This document shows, one piece after another, positions 43,105 through 51,882 of a stretch of 51,915 bases of DNA. Position numbers and translations under genes: made by a program. The notes under the pieces are model-generated. The model saw only the letters and a program-made list of their open reading frames with translations, did not search any database and had not been told where the DNA came from. Numbering within the stretch: position 1 is the stretch's first letter; the number at the start of each line of letters is the position of its first letter. Origin of the DNA: Kofleriaceae bacterium (GTDB lineage Bacteria > Myxococcota_A > Polyangia > Haliangiales > Haliangiaceae); contig JANTGM010000033.1 of assembly GCA_024762925.1 (NCBI GenBank), positions 1 through 51,915 of the forward strand. The letters are read 5' to 3'.

Positions 43105-44862
43105 CTAGCTACGTCGGCGACGTCGAGTGCCGACGAGGCCGATGAGTCCGAGAAGCGCAAGCCAGCCACCGGTTTGGCTGCCTGTTGTCGAGCAACCAGA
43201 GACTACGCCGCCCGAAGGGTTGTCTGCATCCGGGGCGGGGCTCGGTGGCGGGTCATCGCTCTCGCTCGGCGGTTCAGGGCGGTCATCGCCAAGCGGGCAA
43301 ATCACCCGAACATCATCAGGCCCTTCTGATTCTTCGAGACCGTTTGACTCATCAACTTCGCCATTGCAGTCATTGTCTAGCTGATCGCAGATTTCAAGCT
43401 CTGGTCCTTGGTCACCTTCACAGGCGCCCCAGTTGCCGTTGGAGTCGCAGGTCTGGGTTCCGAAGTTGCACTCTCCAACATCTGACTCGCCACACTCAAT
43501 CGTGTCACCGGGAAGGCAGTCGCAGTCGTTATCTGCAGTGCCATCACAATCATTGTCTTCGCCATCGCAGATGTCTTCTTCGACGGGAGGTGCATCGCAA
43601 CCGACATACTCACCAGCCACACAGGTTTCTTGACCAGCGCCACAGTCCGTTGTGCAACCGCGGGTCAAGTTCTCATCCACTTCGCCGTCACAATCATTAT
43701 CGATGTCATCGCAAATCTCGACAGCATCTAAGTCGTCAACAACTCCGTTGCAGTCATTGTCTCGGCCATCACAAGCTTCATCTGTTGGGCCAACTTCACC
43801 TTCACAGTCGCCCCATTGGCCATTGGAGTCGCACGTTTGTAGGCCAGGCTGGCACTCGCCAACACTCGATGTGGTGCCGCAGGCTTGCTCATCGCCCGGC
43901 AGACATTCACAGCCAGGATCCGTGATGCCATTGCAGTCATTATCAAGGCCATCACAGACATCTTCCTCGATGGGAGGTGCGTCGCAGCCAACCCATTGCC
44001 CATCTTCACACGTTTCAGAGCCTGTTCCACAATCGTTCTCACACTCGCGGTTTAGTGCCTCATCGACAATGCCATCGCAGTCGTTGTCCAGGCCATCACA
44101 CTCTTCACCGCTGATCGTCACAACGATGTCTTGAAGTGCGGTTTGAAGTTCGAGTGGACTGTCGGCTTGGAAGTAACAAGGGTTGGCGGCATCGGGTGTG
44201 CTGCCCGTTGCGTCGCAGCCAGCGGTGTCGGTGCCAGCCGCAACCGCCATGAGGTTGAGCGCGCGGGCATCAACGCTATTGCCAAATCCCACCACGAAGG
44301 TCGTAACGCCCATATCGCGAAGTTCTTGAACTCGGTCGACTGCGTTGAAGCGCGTAGAAGCATCGTATGGATCGCACCACTGCCAACCATCGGTCACCAA
44401 GACAACGAAGCGCTCGCCGGGGCCGGTGTTTGGTTGAAGGGAAGGCTCCTGTGCGGCGGCGGCCAAGGTCTCGGCCATTGGGGTCCAGTTGCCACCCTCG
44501 GGCGGTGGAGTGGAGAGCTCATCGCCAATTGCATTGCGCCGCCCCAGCGCTGGTTGCACCAAGGTCTGCCCTGGCGAGCACTGGCCAGCGGCGGGAAAGG
44601 CCATAAGGCCCATCTCCAAGTTGTTTTCGAATTCACCCGTCACTGCATCAATGGCGTTGGTCGCGATGCTCCACTTTGTGTCGCCATTGATGGTCCCTGT
44701 TTGCATCGAGCTCGATTGATCGAGCACCAACATCACTCGTGCTGGGGCGCAGGCATCGAGAATGTCAGCACGGTCTTTGTTGCCCTGAGTTTGTTCTCCT
44801 GATGGAGAGCAAGCTGTGGCGAGCAAGAGCGTTGATAGGGCGGCAAGTCTAGGGGAGCGCAT
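43105..44862 (-). CDS. VWA protein with MopE-type repeats and MYXO-CTERM-like end
   Basis: A 585-residue surface protein. The signal ends in a lipobox (LATAC, Cys18). A von Willebrand A domain (about 40-250) has the metal site DQSSS (DxSxS). Six repeats of the type CDGxDNDCDGxVDE (first at about 258; others CDGLDNDCNGITDP, CDGRDNDCNGVVDD, CDDIDNDCDGEVDE, CDGEDNDCDGTADN, CDQLDNDCNGEVDE) follow, alternating with CexGxxxC linkers. Such repeats (PF11617, copper-binding MopE and calcium-type loops) bind metal. The C-terminus GCSTTGS..., then hydrophobic WLALLGLIGLVG and RRRRR, matches MYXO-CTERM sorting signals. Probably a cell-surface adhesin. Confidence 0.9.
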   Translation of the reverse strand: MRSPRLAALSTLLLATACSPSGEQTQGNKDRADILDACAPARVMLVLDQSSSMQTGTINGDTKWSIATNAIDAVTGEFENNLEMGLMAFPAAGQCSPGQTLVQPALGRRNAIGDELSTPPPEGGNWTPMAETLAAAAQEPSLQPNTGPGERFVVLVTDGWQWCDPYDASTRFNAVDRVQELRDMGVTTFVVGFGNSVDARALNLMAVAAGTDTAGCDATGSTPDAANPCYFQADSPLELQTALQDIVVTISGEECDGLDNDCDGIVDEALNRECENDCGTGSETCEDGQWVGCDAPPIEEDVCDGLDNDCNGITDPGCECLPGDEQACGTTSSVGECQPGLQTCDSNGQWGDCEGEVGPTDEACDGRDNDCNGVVDDLDAVEICDDIDNDCDGEVDENLTRGCTTDCGAGQETCVAGEYVGCDAPPVEEDICDGEDNDCDGTADNDCDCLPGDTIECGESDVGECNFGTQTCDSNGNWGACEGDQGPELEICDQLDNDCNGEVDESNGLEESEGPDDVRVICPLGDDRPEPPSESDDPPPSPAPDADNPSGGVVSGCSTTGSQTGGWLALLGLIGLVGTRRRRRS

Positions 44863-45138
44863 TGTCCAACCCTACATAGCACGATGCGTGCCTTTGATGG
44901 AAGAGGGTGATCTTTTAGTGAAGTTAGATATTTAGCTTGCTGTCGCGGGGTTCGCAAGGGTGCCGGGAACCAATGGCCTAGGGCTCTCAGTCGCCAACAC
45001 TGATCACTAGGCAGATGACTGGACAGATCACTGGATAGACCGCATGGTCCGATTCTGGCCGAGCCAGATGACGGGAGGGTCAATCACGGTCTCTTTGACG
45101 CTTGTCATTTGCTCTCCCAATTACGATAAGGCTCAGGA

Positions 45139-46383
45139 ATGCCGCTAAAGCCGTACCTGCAATTCCTGGTCGCGAACAAGCGTTTCGTGGGCTTTGGCTT
45201 CTTGGTGGCCTTTGCGTCGAGCTTTGGGCAGACCTACTTCCTCGGTTCTTTTAGTGCCAGTATCGAATCAGAACTTTCCTTAAGCCACACGGGCTGGGCG
45301 CTCGTTTACCTTATTGGAACGCTCGCAAGCGCCGTGGTCTTGCCCACCACCGGTAAGCTCATCGATCTGGTTCCACTGCCTCGGTACACCGTTTCGTCCA
45401 TGCTGGTGCTTGTGGCTGGCACGGCTGTTATGGCATTGGGCAGTGGTGTTGTGATGCTCACTGTGGCCATCTTCCTGTTGCGCCAAGGTGGGCAGGGGCT
45501 CATGAATCACGTTTCAATCACCAGCATGACGCGCTACTTCGAGGAAGGTCGAGGGCGTGCCATTGCTCTGGCGACCTTGGGCTTCGCTGCAGGGGAAGCC
45601 TGTCTGCCGCGCCTCTCGCTCGAGATGATCGAGGCTTGGGGGTGGCGAATGTCCTTTGCCGTGGTGAGCGTGGCCTTGGTCGCCATTGTCCTGCCAGCGC
45701 TTCTGTGGCTGCTTCGAGGGCATGATGCGAGACATGCGGACTACCTGGAAGCTCAGCTGGGAGATGTTACTACGAGAAATTCTGGTGTGCGATCGTGGAC
45801 GCGAAAACAGGTGCTCACCGACGTGAGGTTCTATCTGCTCTTGCCTGGCACACTCGCCCCAGCCATGATCATAACCGCGCTCTTCTTTACGCACCTTAGC
45901 CTCGCAGAAGCCAAGGGCTGGTCGGGAGAGTGGATCATGGGCAGCTATGGGATTTACGCTCTAGCCAGCACCATTGTGGGGCTGGTCTGTGGGACGCTCA
46001 TCGACAAAGTAGGCGGCACACGCCTGGTGCCACTGATGCTCGTGCCGATGGCGCTAGCGCTCGTTGTTGCGGGCACACTGCGCGCTCCGTGGAGTGTGTG
46101 GCCATACTTCATCCTCCTTGGAGGCAGCGTTGGCATTAGTCACACCGCGGTATCTGCGATGTGGGCCGAAATCTACGGCGTTGGCAGCCTTGGAGCGATC
46201 AAGAGCCTGGTTACCGCCCTAGCTGTTCTCTCCTCCGCCATTGGGCCCGTCATCATCGGCGGCCTCATGGATGCTGGAGTTTCGATTGAGCAGGTGTGCC
46301 TGTACTTCTCGGGCTACGCCCTGTTTGCGACCACCCTACTTGTGGTTGCTCTGAAGACGCCGAGACGCGCAGCTACTCCTTGA
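45139..46383 (+). CDS. MFS transporter
   Basis: A 414-residue inner-membrane protein with about twelve hydrophobic segments, no long loops and the MFS A-type motif GKLIDLVPLPR after segment 2. It resembles the oxalate/formate antiporter and monocarboxylate subfamily (GYALFATTL end; LGFAAGEACLPRL). The substrate is not defined by the sequence. AAGG lies seven bases before the ATG. The 275-base region before it is divergent with the VWA gene. Its 3' end overlaps the convergent modC gene by 11 bases. Confidence 0.9.
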   Translation: MPLKPYLQFLVANKRFVGFGFLVAFASSFGQTYFLGSFSASIESELSLSHTGWALVYLIGTLASAVVLPTTGKLIDLVPLPRYTVSSMLVLVAGTAVMALGSGVVMLTVAIFLLRQGGQGLMNHVSITSMTRYFEEGRGRAIALATLGFAAGEACLPRLSLEMIEAWGWRMSFAVVSVALVAIVLPALLWLLRGHDARHADYLEAQLGDVTTRNSGVRSWTRKQVLTDVRFYLLLPGTLAPAMIITALFFTHLSLAEAKGWSGEWIMGSYGIYALASTIVGLVCGTLIDKVGGTRLVPLMLVPMALALVVAGTLRAPWSVWPYFILLGGSVGISHTAVSAMWAEIYGVGSLGAIKSLVTALAVLSSAIGPVIIGGLMDAGVSIEQVCLYFSGYALFATTLLVVALKTPRRAATP

Positions 46384-47146
46384 CGGTGCGTGGAAGTAGC
46401 TCGGGCATCGGAGTTTTTCCGATGTCCTGAAATGCCTTGCGACCTCCGAGAATCTCTTCTGGCCGGCCATCTTCAATGATCTTGCCACTGCGCATCTTGA
46501 GGATTCGCGACCCCATAGCAGCTGCCTCTCCGTGGTTGTGCGTCACCTGTAGCGCAGGAATTTCTAGTTCTTGAACAAGCTCGACGACGAGGCGCGCCAA
46601 CTGGACCCGCAGTTCTCGGTCGAGTGCCGAGAAGGGCTCGTCAAGGAGAAGCACCTTTGGGTTGGTTGCAAGGGCTCGAGCCAGCGCAACCCGCTGTGCC
46701 TCGCCACCAGAAAATGTCTGAGGCTTGCGCTTGGCGAGATGATCGACACCAACGCGCTTTAGGAGAGCATGGGCCTTCTCCTCGCGCTCGGCTTTCGAAA
46801 CTTTGCGTCCCATGCCGTAACACACGTTGTGGATGGCGGTCATGTGGGGAAACAACGCCAGGCTCTGAAACAGGTACGCGACTCCGCGTTTTTCTGGTGG
46901 CACAAAGCGGCCAGCGTCGCCCTCGCTCCACAGCTCATCGCCCAAGCGAATGTGTCCTTTACTCGGTTTGTAGAGTCCAGCAACTGCCTGAAGGATTGTG
47001 CTCTTGCCCGAGCCTGAGGGGCCAAAGAGAATGGTGATGCCCGCGTCGGCAATGAACTCTACTTTGAGCTCAAAGTCTTGCCCGTGGCCTGTACGCACCA
47101 CGTGCAGTGCAACATCAAGCTTCGACGTTTTGTCGGTCTCACTCAT
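46373..47146 (-). CDS. modC: molybdate ABC transporter, ATP-binding protein
   Basis: ModC drives molybdate import. The 257-residue ATPase has Walker A GPSGSGKST, Q-loop (YLFQSLALF), the signature FSGGEAQRVALARAL, Walker B VLLLDEPFSALD, and the switch His (QVTHNHGEAA). It lacks the C-terminal molybdate-binding (TOBE) domain, being near the short type. It overlaps modB by four bases (ATGA) and the convergent MFS gene by eleven bases. The name rests on modA and modB; the ATPase alone would not separate molybdate from sulfate. Confidence 0.9.
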   Translation of the reverse strand: MSETDKTSKLDVALHVVRTGHGQDFELKVEFIADAGITILFGPSGSGKSTILQAVAGLYKPSKGHIRLGDELWSEGDAGRFVPPEKRGVAYLFQSLALFPHMTAIHNVCYGMGRKVSKAEREEKAHALLKRVGVDHLAKRKPQTFSGGEAQRVALARALATNPKVLLLDEPFSALDRELRVQLARLVVELVQELEIPALQVTHNHGEAAAMGSRILKMRSGKIIEDGRPEEILGGRKAFQDIGKTPMPELLPRTVKE

Positions 47147-47805
47147 CCGAATCGCATGTCTGAGCGTCGCCCCAGGCTGTTGACGGTGTAGAGAACGAAG
47201 ATCGCAGTTGCCGTCAAGACCGCAACCATCGCTCCCGCTGGCGCTTGTTTTGCGACTTGTTCGTAGACGTAGAGCGCTGCGGTCTGAGTTTGTCCAGGTA
47301 TGGAGCCAGCGACCATGACAGTCACTCCGAAGTCACCTAGGGCTCGAGCGAACGCAAGCATGACACCAGCGGCAATGCCTGGGGCTGCCAACGGCAATTG
47401 CACCGTTAGGTACGCGCGAAGTGGTGAGGCGCCCAGAGTGCGGGCTGCCTGAACCACCGTTGGATCGACGCGCTCAAGAGCGGAACGTGCAGATTTGATG
47501 ACGAGTGGAACGGAGCCGACAAACGCCGCGATGACACAACCAACCACCGAAAATGCAATGTGGCCGCCGGTGAGGGATTCATAGGTTTGCCCAAGCCAAG
47601 AGTTCTTGCCGACAGCGGTTAGGACGTAGTACCCGAGCACCGTCGGTGGCATTACCATCGGCACGGTGACAAGCGCGTCGACGAGCTCGCGCCCTCGAAA
47701 CCTGGTTTGTGACAAGAAAGTCGCGATTCCCACACCGAGGACAAAGGAGAGGAGCGTTGCAATGGTGGCCACCTTGTACGACAGCCATAGTGGGTCCCAA
47801 TTCAT
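47143..47805 (-). CDS. modB: molybdate ABC transporter, permease
   Basis: ModB is the membrane part of the molybdate importer. The 220-residue protein has about five membrane segments and the inner-membrane ATPase-contact (EAA) motif region ARTLGASPLRAYLTVQLPLAAPGI, with ALGDFGVTVMVAGSIPGQTQTAALYVYEQV, as in ModB. Order modA-modB-modC supports the name. It is 18 bases behind modA and coupled to modC. Identification is firm. Confidence 0.93.
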   Translation of the reverse strand: MNWDPLWLSYKVATIATLLSFVLGVGIATFLSQTRFRGRELVDALVTVPMVMPPTVLGYYVLTAVGKNSWLGQTYESLTGGHIAFSVVGCVIAAFVGSVPLVIKSARSALERVDPTVVQAARTLGASPLRAYLTVQLPLAAPGIAAGVMLAFARALGDFGVTVMVAGSIPGQTQTAALYVYEQVAKQAPAGAMVAVLTATAIFVLYTVNSLGRRSDMRFG

Positions 47806-47823
47806 GGAAGATACGATAAATTC

Positions 47824-48579
47824 TTAGTTTGGAGCTTGAAGTCCGTAAGGAAGTAGGATCTTGGCACCTTCCTCAGACTTGAGGAAATCCAGGAATGCTT
47901 GTGCTTCGGCCGTCTTCTTGGTCTTGGAGACAATACCGATACCCTGCAGGAGTGGCTTGTGCAGGTTGCTGGGAACGAGCGTGAAGGAGCCTCCACCGTG
48001 AAGTGCCAGAGAGAGGGCAATAAGGGCAACTTCGGCATTGCCGCTCTCAACATACTGCATGGCTTGGCGAACGTTTGAACCGCGAACGACGCGCGACTCA
48101 AGTGCATCCCAAAGGCCAATCGCCCGGAGTGCTTCGCGGGCTGCGGTGCCATAGGGAGCGTGCTCAGGGTTTGCGATCGCGATATGCTCGTACTTCGAAT
48201 CGGAGAGGGCTGCGAGGGTAGCGGGCGCATCGTTGCCTTTGCCCCAAAGCGCCAATCGCCCCTCGGCATAGATCTGAATACTGGACTTCGCCACGTCGCC
48301 AGAAGCCTCAAGGTCGGTGAGGTAGCTAAGATTTGCCGATGCAAAAACATCGTACGGTGCGCCCTCGCGGATCTGCTGCTGAAGGTTTCCCGACGATGAG
48401 AGAATGAGCGAAACCTCGGTGCCCGTTTTTGCGGTGTAGGCATCACCGAGAGCCTCAAATGCACCGGCGAGCGAGGAGGCAGCCGCAACCTGTAGCTTCT
48501 TGGATTCCGTTTTCGAACAGGCGATGGCACCAAACGTGAGTCCAAGCAGGATTGCTATAACGGTGCTACGACGGATCAT
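47824..48579 (-). CDS. modA: molybdate ABC transporter, substrate-binding lipoprotein
   Basis: ModA captures molybdate (or tungstate) outside the membrane. The 251-residue product starts MIRRSTVIAILLGLTFGAIAC, a lipoprotein signal (Cys21), instead of the free signal peptide of E. coli. Family motifs: LQVAAASSLAGAFEALGDAY, SLILSSSGNLQQQIREGAPYDVFASA, IANPEHAPYGTAAREAL, and YVESGNAEVALIALSLAL. The start at 48579 begins the signal. The upstream gene ends 16 bases before, so it may be in the same transcript. Confidence 0.95.
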   Translation of the reverse strand: MIRRSTVIAILLGLTFGAIACSKTESKKLQVAAASSLAGAFEALGDAYTAKTGTEVSLILSSSGNLQQQIREGAPYDVFASANLSYLTDLEASGDVAKSSIQIYAEGRLALWGKGNDAPATLAALSDSKYEHIAIANPEHAPYGTAAREALRAIGLWDALESRVVRGSNVRQAMQYVESGNAEVALIALSLALHGGGSFTLVPSNLHKPLLQGIGIVSKTKKTAEAQAFLDFLKSEEGAKILLPYGLQAPN

Positions 48580-48595
48580 GGGCACGACAAATCTA

Positions 48596-49942
48596 CTACG
48601 GGACAGCGCCGCGGTCTTGCTCAAGGCTGTCGCGAATTGCCTCTTCGGCCCGTTGACACTCCTGAAGGCTGGACAATGTACTCTGGCTTCGCACCTGAGG
48701 CCGCGTAGTGCATTCGGCAAGCTCCTCACATCGCATGTGAAGCCTCTTGTTCGGAAAGTCGAACTCAACCCGTAGGTTCTTGAGTGCCTGCACACCCAGC
48801 ACTCCATCGAGCTCTGGAACCTTGGGCCGCAATTCATCTCGCAGCGCTTGCAGGAGGGGCAGACCACTGTTGACGATAAGAACGTCAATCGGATGACTCA
48901 GTTCGATAGCAGCGGCCGCTTTGCAGGTGTTTTCATTATCGGGGCAGGGGCAATCCACCCCATCTTGTAGGCAGCTGCGCAAGACTCGCATTCGGGCGTT
49001 GGCGTAGAGTTCGCGACATGGGCCGCGACCATCGGAGTCGGCGCCTACGTCGCCTGTGAGCGCCATGAACGGCACCTGCGCCACACGACCTAGAACCCGC
49101 CCAGAGGGTAGAAATACGGCACCTGACTCGAGGGTCTCAAGCTCTGGGACATCTTCACCACTAGAGGCATATCGAAGGTAGGCCTCTTCGGTGAGCAGCG
49201 TTGGGCCAATTGCCGTGGAGATCGCGAGTTGAAGGTCTGTTCCTACGGCTCCCACCCGCACGATCTCGGCATCTGGATTGTCGGGATCTGGCGCTTCCAG
49301 AACTTCTGGTGGAATGATGGGCTCGGTGTGGAGGCAGACTCCTAGGCTGGGGCGCCAAGCACCGTAGCGAACCTCACTGCCGGCAATAAGAAGAGTTCCC
49401 CCGCCGGCGAAGGGGGAGTCGAAGACCGCATCACAGGCTGCAGTGCGCTCATTCGTTGTGCCTGCTGTGTCTGGGAAGAATCGCAACTCGCTAGTGGGAA
49501 AGGTGAAGCGCACCGATGTTCGCGTCAGGATGTCGAAACCCAGGATCCCAAAGATGCTTCGAGTCGAGTCTTGGTTGCCCGCCACGCAAAGCTCCTCGCT
49601 GGGCGCACAGCTGTGCAGGTCATAGGCTGCGGTTTGCGGAAAGCGCACCCGAGGAATCGGCGGATCGGAGGCGCCGTAGAGGGTGACTTCCACAAGGCGC
49701 CGCTTGGGCTCCTGGATTGCGTTGCCCGCTCGAAAACTGTCAAAGATGGTGATTGGGCTGAGCACATCCACAACGATGTCGAGCACCTCCCCATCGCGCT
49801 CTTGTGCCTGCAGGATCACAGGTCCAGCGGTTTGGTCGATGGCGATTGGGAATGGATCGATGACTTTGGGCTGGTCATCGCATCCTCCGGCAATCGCCGC
49901 CAAGCAAACGACGGTGATGCCCAAATCCCTCGGCCGCATCAT
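48596..49942 (-). CDS. lipoprotein with two degenerate aspartic-protease-like lobes
   Basis: A 448-residue lipoprotein: signal MMRPRDLGITVVCLAAIAGGC (Cys21). Two similar parts, about 30-200 and 230-410, each end in the pepsin-like ILG motif followed by strands: FGILGFDILTRTSVRFTF and DGVLGVQALKNLRVEFDF with PNKRLHMRC. At the position of the catalytic D-T/S-G, lobe 1 has DIVVDVLSPITIFD and lobe 2 LQLAISTAIGPTLL, so the Asp-Thr-Gly motif is not kept. The fold assignment is by motif only. Several Cys may form disulfides. It is 16 bases upstream of modA. Confidence 0.6.
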   Translation of the reverse strand: MMRPRDLGITVVCLAAIAGGCDDQPKVIDPFPIAIDQTAGPVILQAQERDGEVLDIVVDVLSPITIFDSFRAGNAIQEPKRRLVEVTLYGASDPPIPRVRFPQTAAYDLHSCAPSEELCVAGNQDSTRSIFGILGFDILTRTSVRFTFPTSELRFFPDTAGTTNERTAACDAVFDSPFAGGGTLLIAGSEVRYGAWRPSLGVCLHTEPIIPPEVLEAPDPDNPDAEIVRVGAVGTDLQLAISTAIGPTLLTEEAYLRYASSGEDVPELETLESGAVFLPSGRVLGRVAQVPFMALTGDVGADSDGRGPCRELYANARMRVLRSCLQDGVDCPCPDNENTCKAAAAIELSHPIDVLIVNSGLPLLQALRDELRPKVPELDGVLGVQALKNLRVEFDFPNKRLHMRCEELAECTTRPQVRSQSTLSSLQECQRAEEAIRDSLEQDRGAVP

Positions 49943-50131
49943 GTTTGGACACTAGCATGCAGAGTGTGGCTTCTGGGCCACGCGCTGGGACTTCGCCCCC
50001 GTGGGCTCTTGCGCACCAGAGCGCGGGGACGGCCCCCCAGATCGGTACTTGGCCGATCCCAGCTGTCTGCGCTAACTAGCCAACACCCAACGCTTCCGAT
50101 TTTGGCACCACCTTCGCAATGTCAATCGCCT

Positions 50132-50482
50132 ATGGCGCTCGCAGATTCCAAGCTAGGAACAACCCCAGGCAAACCGACCTGTGTTGTCTGCTATCAGTGC
50201 CAGTACCGGAATGTGAGCTGTGGAATAGCGGCACGGCAAATGAGCTGCCCACACTGTGCATTTCCGCTCATCACCGCCACCGATTTGTCACCAGAAGCTC
50301 TATCGCCCAGCATGAGCCGGTCGGCGCTTCTGCCCGGAGTGGAGCCCACGCCACCGCCGGTTTCCGACGTGATTCCAGTCGCATTGGCCCCAGTGAAGAC
50401 TTCTTGGGTGAGTACCGCAGCAATCTTCGGGCTTGCTGTGGCCCTAGGTGTGGTCGCCAAGGCCGTGCAAATCGTGCTCTAG
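50132..50482 (+). CDS. zinc-ribbon membrane protein of unknown function
   Basis: A 116-residue protein with an N-terminal zinc-ribbon-like motif (CVVCYQC and, after about 16 residues, CPHC), a Pro/Ser-rich linker and one C-terminal membrane segment (TAAIFGLAVALGVVAKAVQI). This is a small tail-anchored protein with its ribbon in the cytoplasm, or a signal-anchored one facing out. The start at 50132 gives MALADSKLG; the frame runs much further upstream but that region is antisense to the gene ending at 49942 and unlike protein. Its TAG stop forms the left CTAG of a repeat. Confidence 0.65.
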   Translation: MALADSKLGTTPGKPTCVVCYQCQYRNVSCGIAARQMSCPHCAFPLITATDLSPEALSPSMSRSALLPGVEPTPPPVSDVIPVALAPVKTSWVSTAAIFGLAVALGVVAKAVQIVL

Positions 50483-50634
50483 CGCGCGATCCATCGACAT
50501 TGATTCCTGGCGAGGCGGGAAGAGGGAGTTTGCCGGGGCAAGCGACCGAGGAACAACGAAGACTGGCAGAGCCCGTCTGTCCAGCGTGCGAGAAGACGAG
50601 TGAGCGCGTTCTATATTGATGAATCGCGCACTAG
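50479..50634 (+). repeat. CTAG-bounded repeat with terminal inverted repeats, copy B
   Basis: Left end CTAGCGCGCGATCCATC (50479-50495) and right end, on the other strand, CTAGTGCGCGATTCATC (50618-50634) match at 15 of 17 bases, so this copy has both terminal inverted repeats. The interior shares about 100 bases with the copies at 31286 and 51781, with the hairpin GACTGGC-AGA-GCCCGTC. It looks like a miniature inverted-repeat element. Confidence 0.85.
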
Positions 50635-50696
50635 GGCGCAGGCGATGTCCTTCTGAGGCGCTTGCGCTAGCACAGAACTGCCTGCATCTTCGGGGT

Positions 50697-51497
50697 ATGA
50701 GTGAAGTCCCAGATGTCGATCCGGTACACGTCGATCAACGCGACTGGCGCCATATTGTAGTCACCGGTGGTGATCGCGTTCGCTTTCTCAATGGCATGGT
50801 CACCAGCAACATCGCTACGATGGTGGAGGGGGACTGGCTGCGGACCTTGATTCTTAGCCACAAGGCGCGCTTGTTGAGCATCTTCGAGGTACACGCCTTT
50901 GCCGATCACCTTCTCATAAGTTGTGCGCCAGAGCTCTATGAGACCACCTTTGAGACCCTGGACCGCCATATCGTGATGGACGATGTAGAACTCGAAGAGG
51001 CCTCGCTGGATATGCACACAATCTGGAAGATTCCTGAGGATGTTTGGACAGCGCGTCCCGTATTTGCGGAGTGCCCCGATCCCGCATCCGACGAGGCGAT
51101 TGAGTGCCGCCGAATCGAAGCTGGCATGCCTCGCTTTGGTGTGGACGTGAGTGATGCGAATTTTCCGTTTGAATCTCAGCTTGTGCGGCTTGTCGACTAT
51201 GAGAAGGGATGTTTCACAGGGCAGGAACCGGTGGCTCGGGTACACGCTCGTGGAGGAGGTGGCAGCAAGCGGATATGTGGGCTTCGGGCCAGCGGTGATG
51301 TCCCTTTGCCCGTCGGGGCCAAGCTTTCGACTGCGGACAAACCACAGGGTGGTCAAGTCACATCTTCGGTGGTGAGCCCGCAATTTGGCAGTATTGCTCT
51401 TGCCTATGTGCACAAGAGCGGCTGGGACGAGGGAAGTACGGTTACCGTGGGGGATCGAGAGGCCACTGTCGCAAGCCTTCCCTTCACGGACAGTTGA
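50697..51497 (+). CDS. ygfZ: YgfZ/GcvT-like folate-binding protein
   Basis: YgfZ-type proteins bind tetrahydrofolate and aid iron-sulfur cluster repair or assembly. The 266-residue product has the family signature K-G-C-[FY]-x-G-Q-E as EKGCFTGQEPVARVHARG (about 169-186), the N-terminal RVRFLNGMVTSNI block and a GcvT-like C-terminal barrel. The start at 50697 avoids the repeat lying at 50479-50634. No glycine-cleavage gene is near, so the protein is an independent YgfZ type. It is followed by a 37-residue basic protein. Confidence 0.93.
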   Translation: MSEVPDVDPVHVDQRDWRHIVVTGGDRVRFLNGMVTSNIATMVEGDWLRTLILSHKARLLSIFEVHAFADHLLISCAPELYETTFETLDRHIVMDDVELEEASLDMHTIWKIPEDVWTARPVFAECPDPASDEAIECRRIEAGMPRFGVDVSDANFPFESQLVRLVDYEKGCFTGQEPVARVHARGGGGSKRICGLRASGDVPLPVGAKLSTADKPQGGQVTSSVVSPQFGSIALAYVHKSGWDEGSTVTVGDREATVASLPFTDS

Positions 51498-51572
51498 CAA
51501 GCGGAGAGCAACTGGGCACAGTCGGCGTCGCTGGGCATTTCCGGCACTTACACCTTACGGAGATATTGAATT

Positions 51573-51686
51573 ATGGGTCGCGGAGATTCGAGACGCTCAC
51601 AGAAAATGCGTCGCAAACGAGCACAGAACAGCCTCAAAGCGCGTCTTAAGCGCAAGCTTGAGGCAGCCAAGAAATCCAAGAAGTAG
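51573..51686 (+). CDS. 37-residue very basic protein
   Basis: A 37-codon frame starts MGRGDSRRSQKMRRKRAQ and ends KLEAAKKSKK. Over 45 percent of its residues are Lys or Arg, in one helix-like stretch. GGAG (51559-51562) stands ten bases before the ATG. The start MGRGD resembles the tiny ribosomal protein bTHX (MGKGDKKTRRGK...), but the rest differs, so it might bind RNA or the ribosome. It lies 75 bases behind the ygfZ-like gene, perhaps with its own leader. Confidence 0.6.
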   Translation: MGRGDSRRSQKMRRKRAQNSLKARLKRKLEAAKKSKK

Positions 51687-51780
51687 CCCAGGCTGCTTCT
51701 CGCCGAGGCGACGTCTCACAAATACGTTGCCCAAAACATACGCCTGACAGACCGTGCATCCAATCTGGTGCATGGTGTCT

Positions 51781-51882
51781 GCTGGGGCAAGCGACCGAGG
51801 AACAACGAAGAAGACTGGCAGAGCCAGTCTCTCCAGCGGGCGAGAAGACGAGCGCGTTCTATATTCATGAATCGCGCACTAG
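51781..51882 (+). repeat. CTAG-bounded repeat, copy C
   Basis: Third copy of the element: GCTGGGGCAAGCGACCGAGG onward, hairpin AGACTGGC-AGA-GCCAGTCT (51812-51830), then GCGCGTTCTATATTCATG and the terminal CGCGCACTAG. It has no visible left CTAG. Bases 51895-51909 (GGCATAGAACGCCCT) resemble the end part again, so a further copy may begin past the window edge. Confidence 0.85.

Noticed and set aside
49571-50131. Long N-terminal extension of the zinc-ribbon protein
   Set aside because: Most of it is antisense to the lipoprotein at 48596-49942 and unlike protein; the ATG at 50132 begins the recognisable part.
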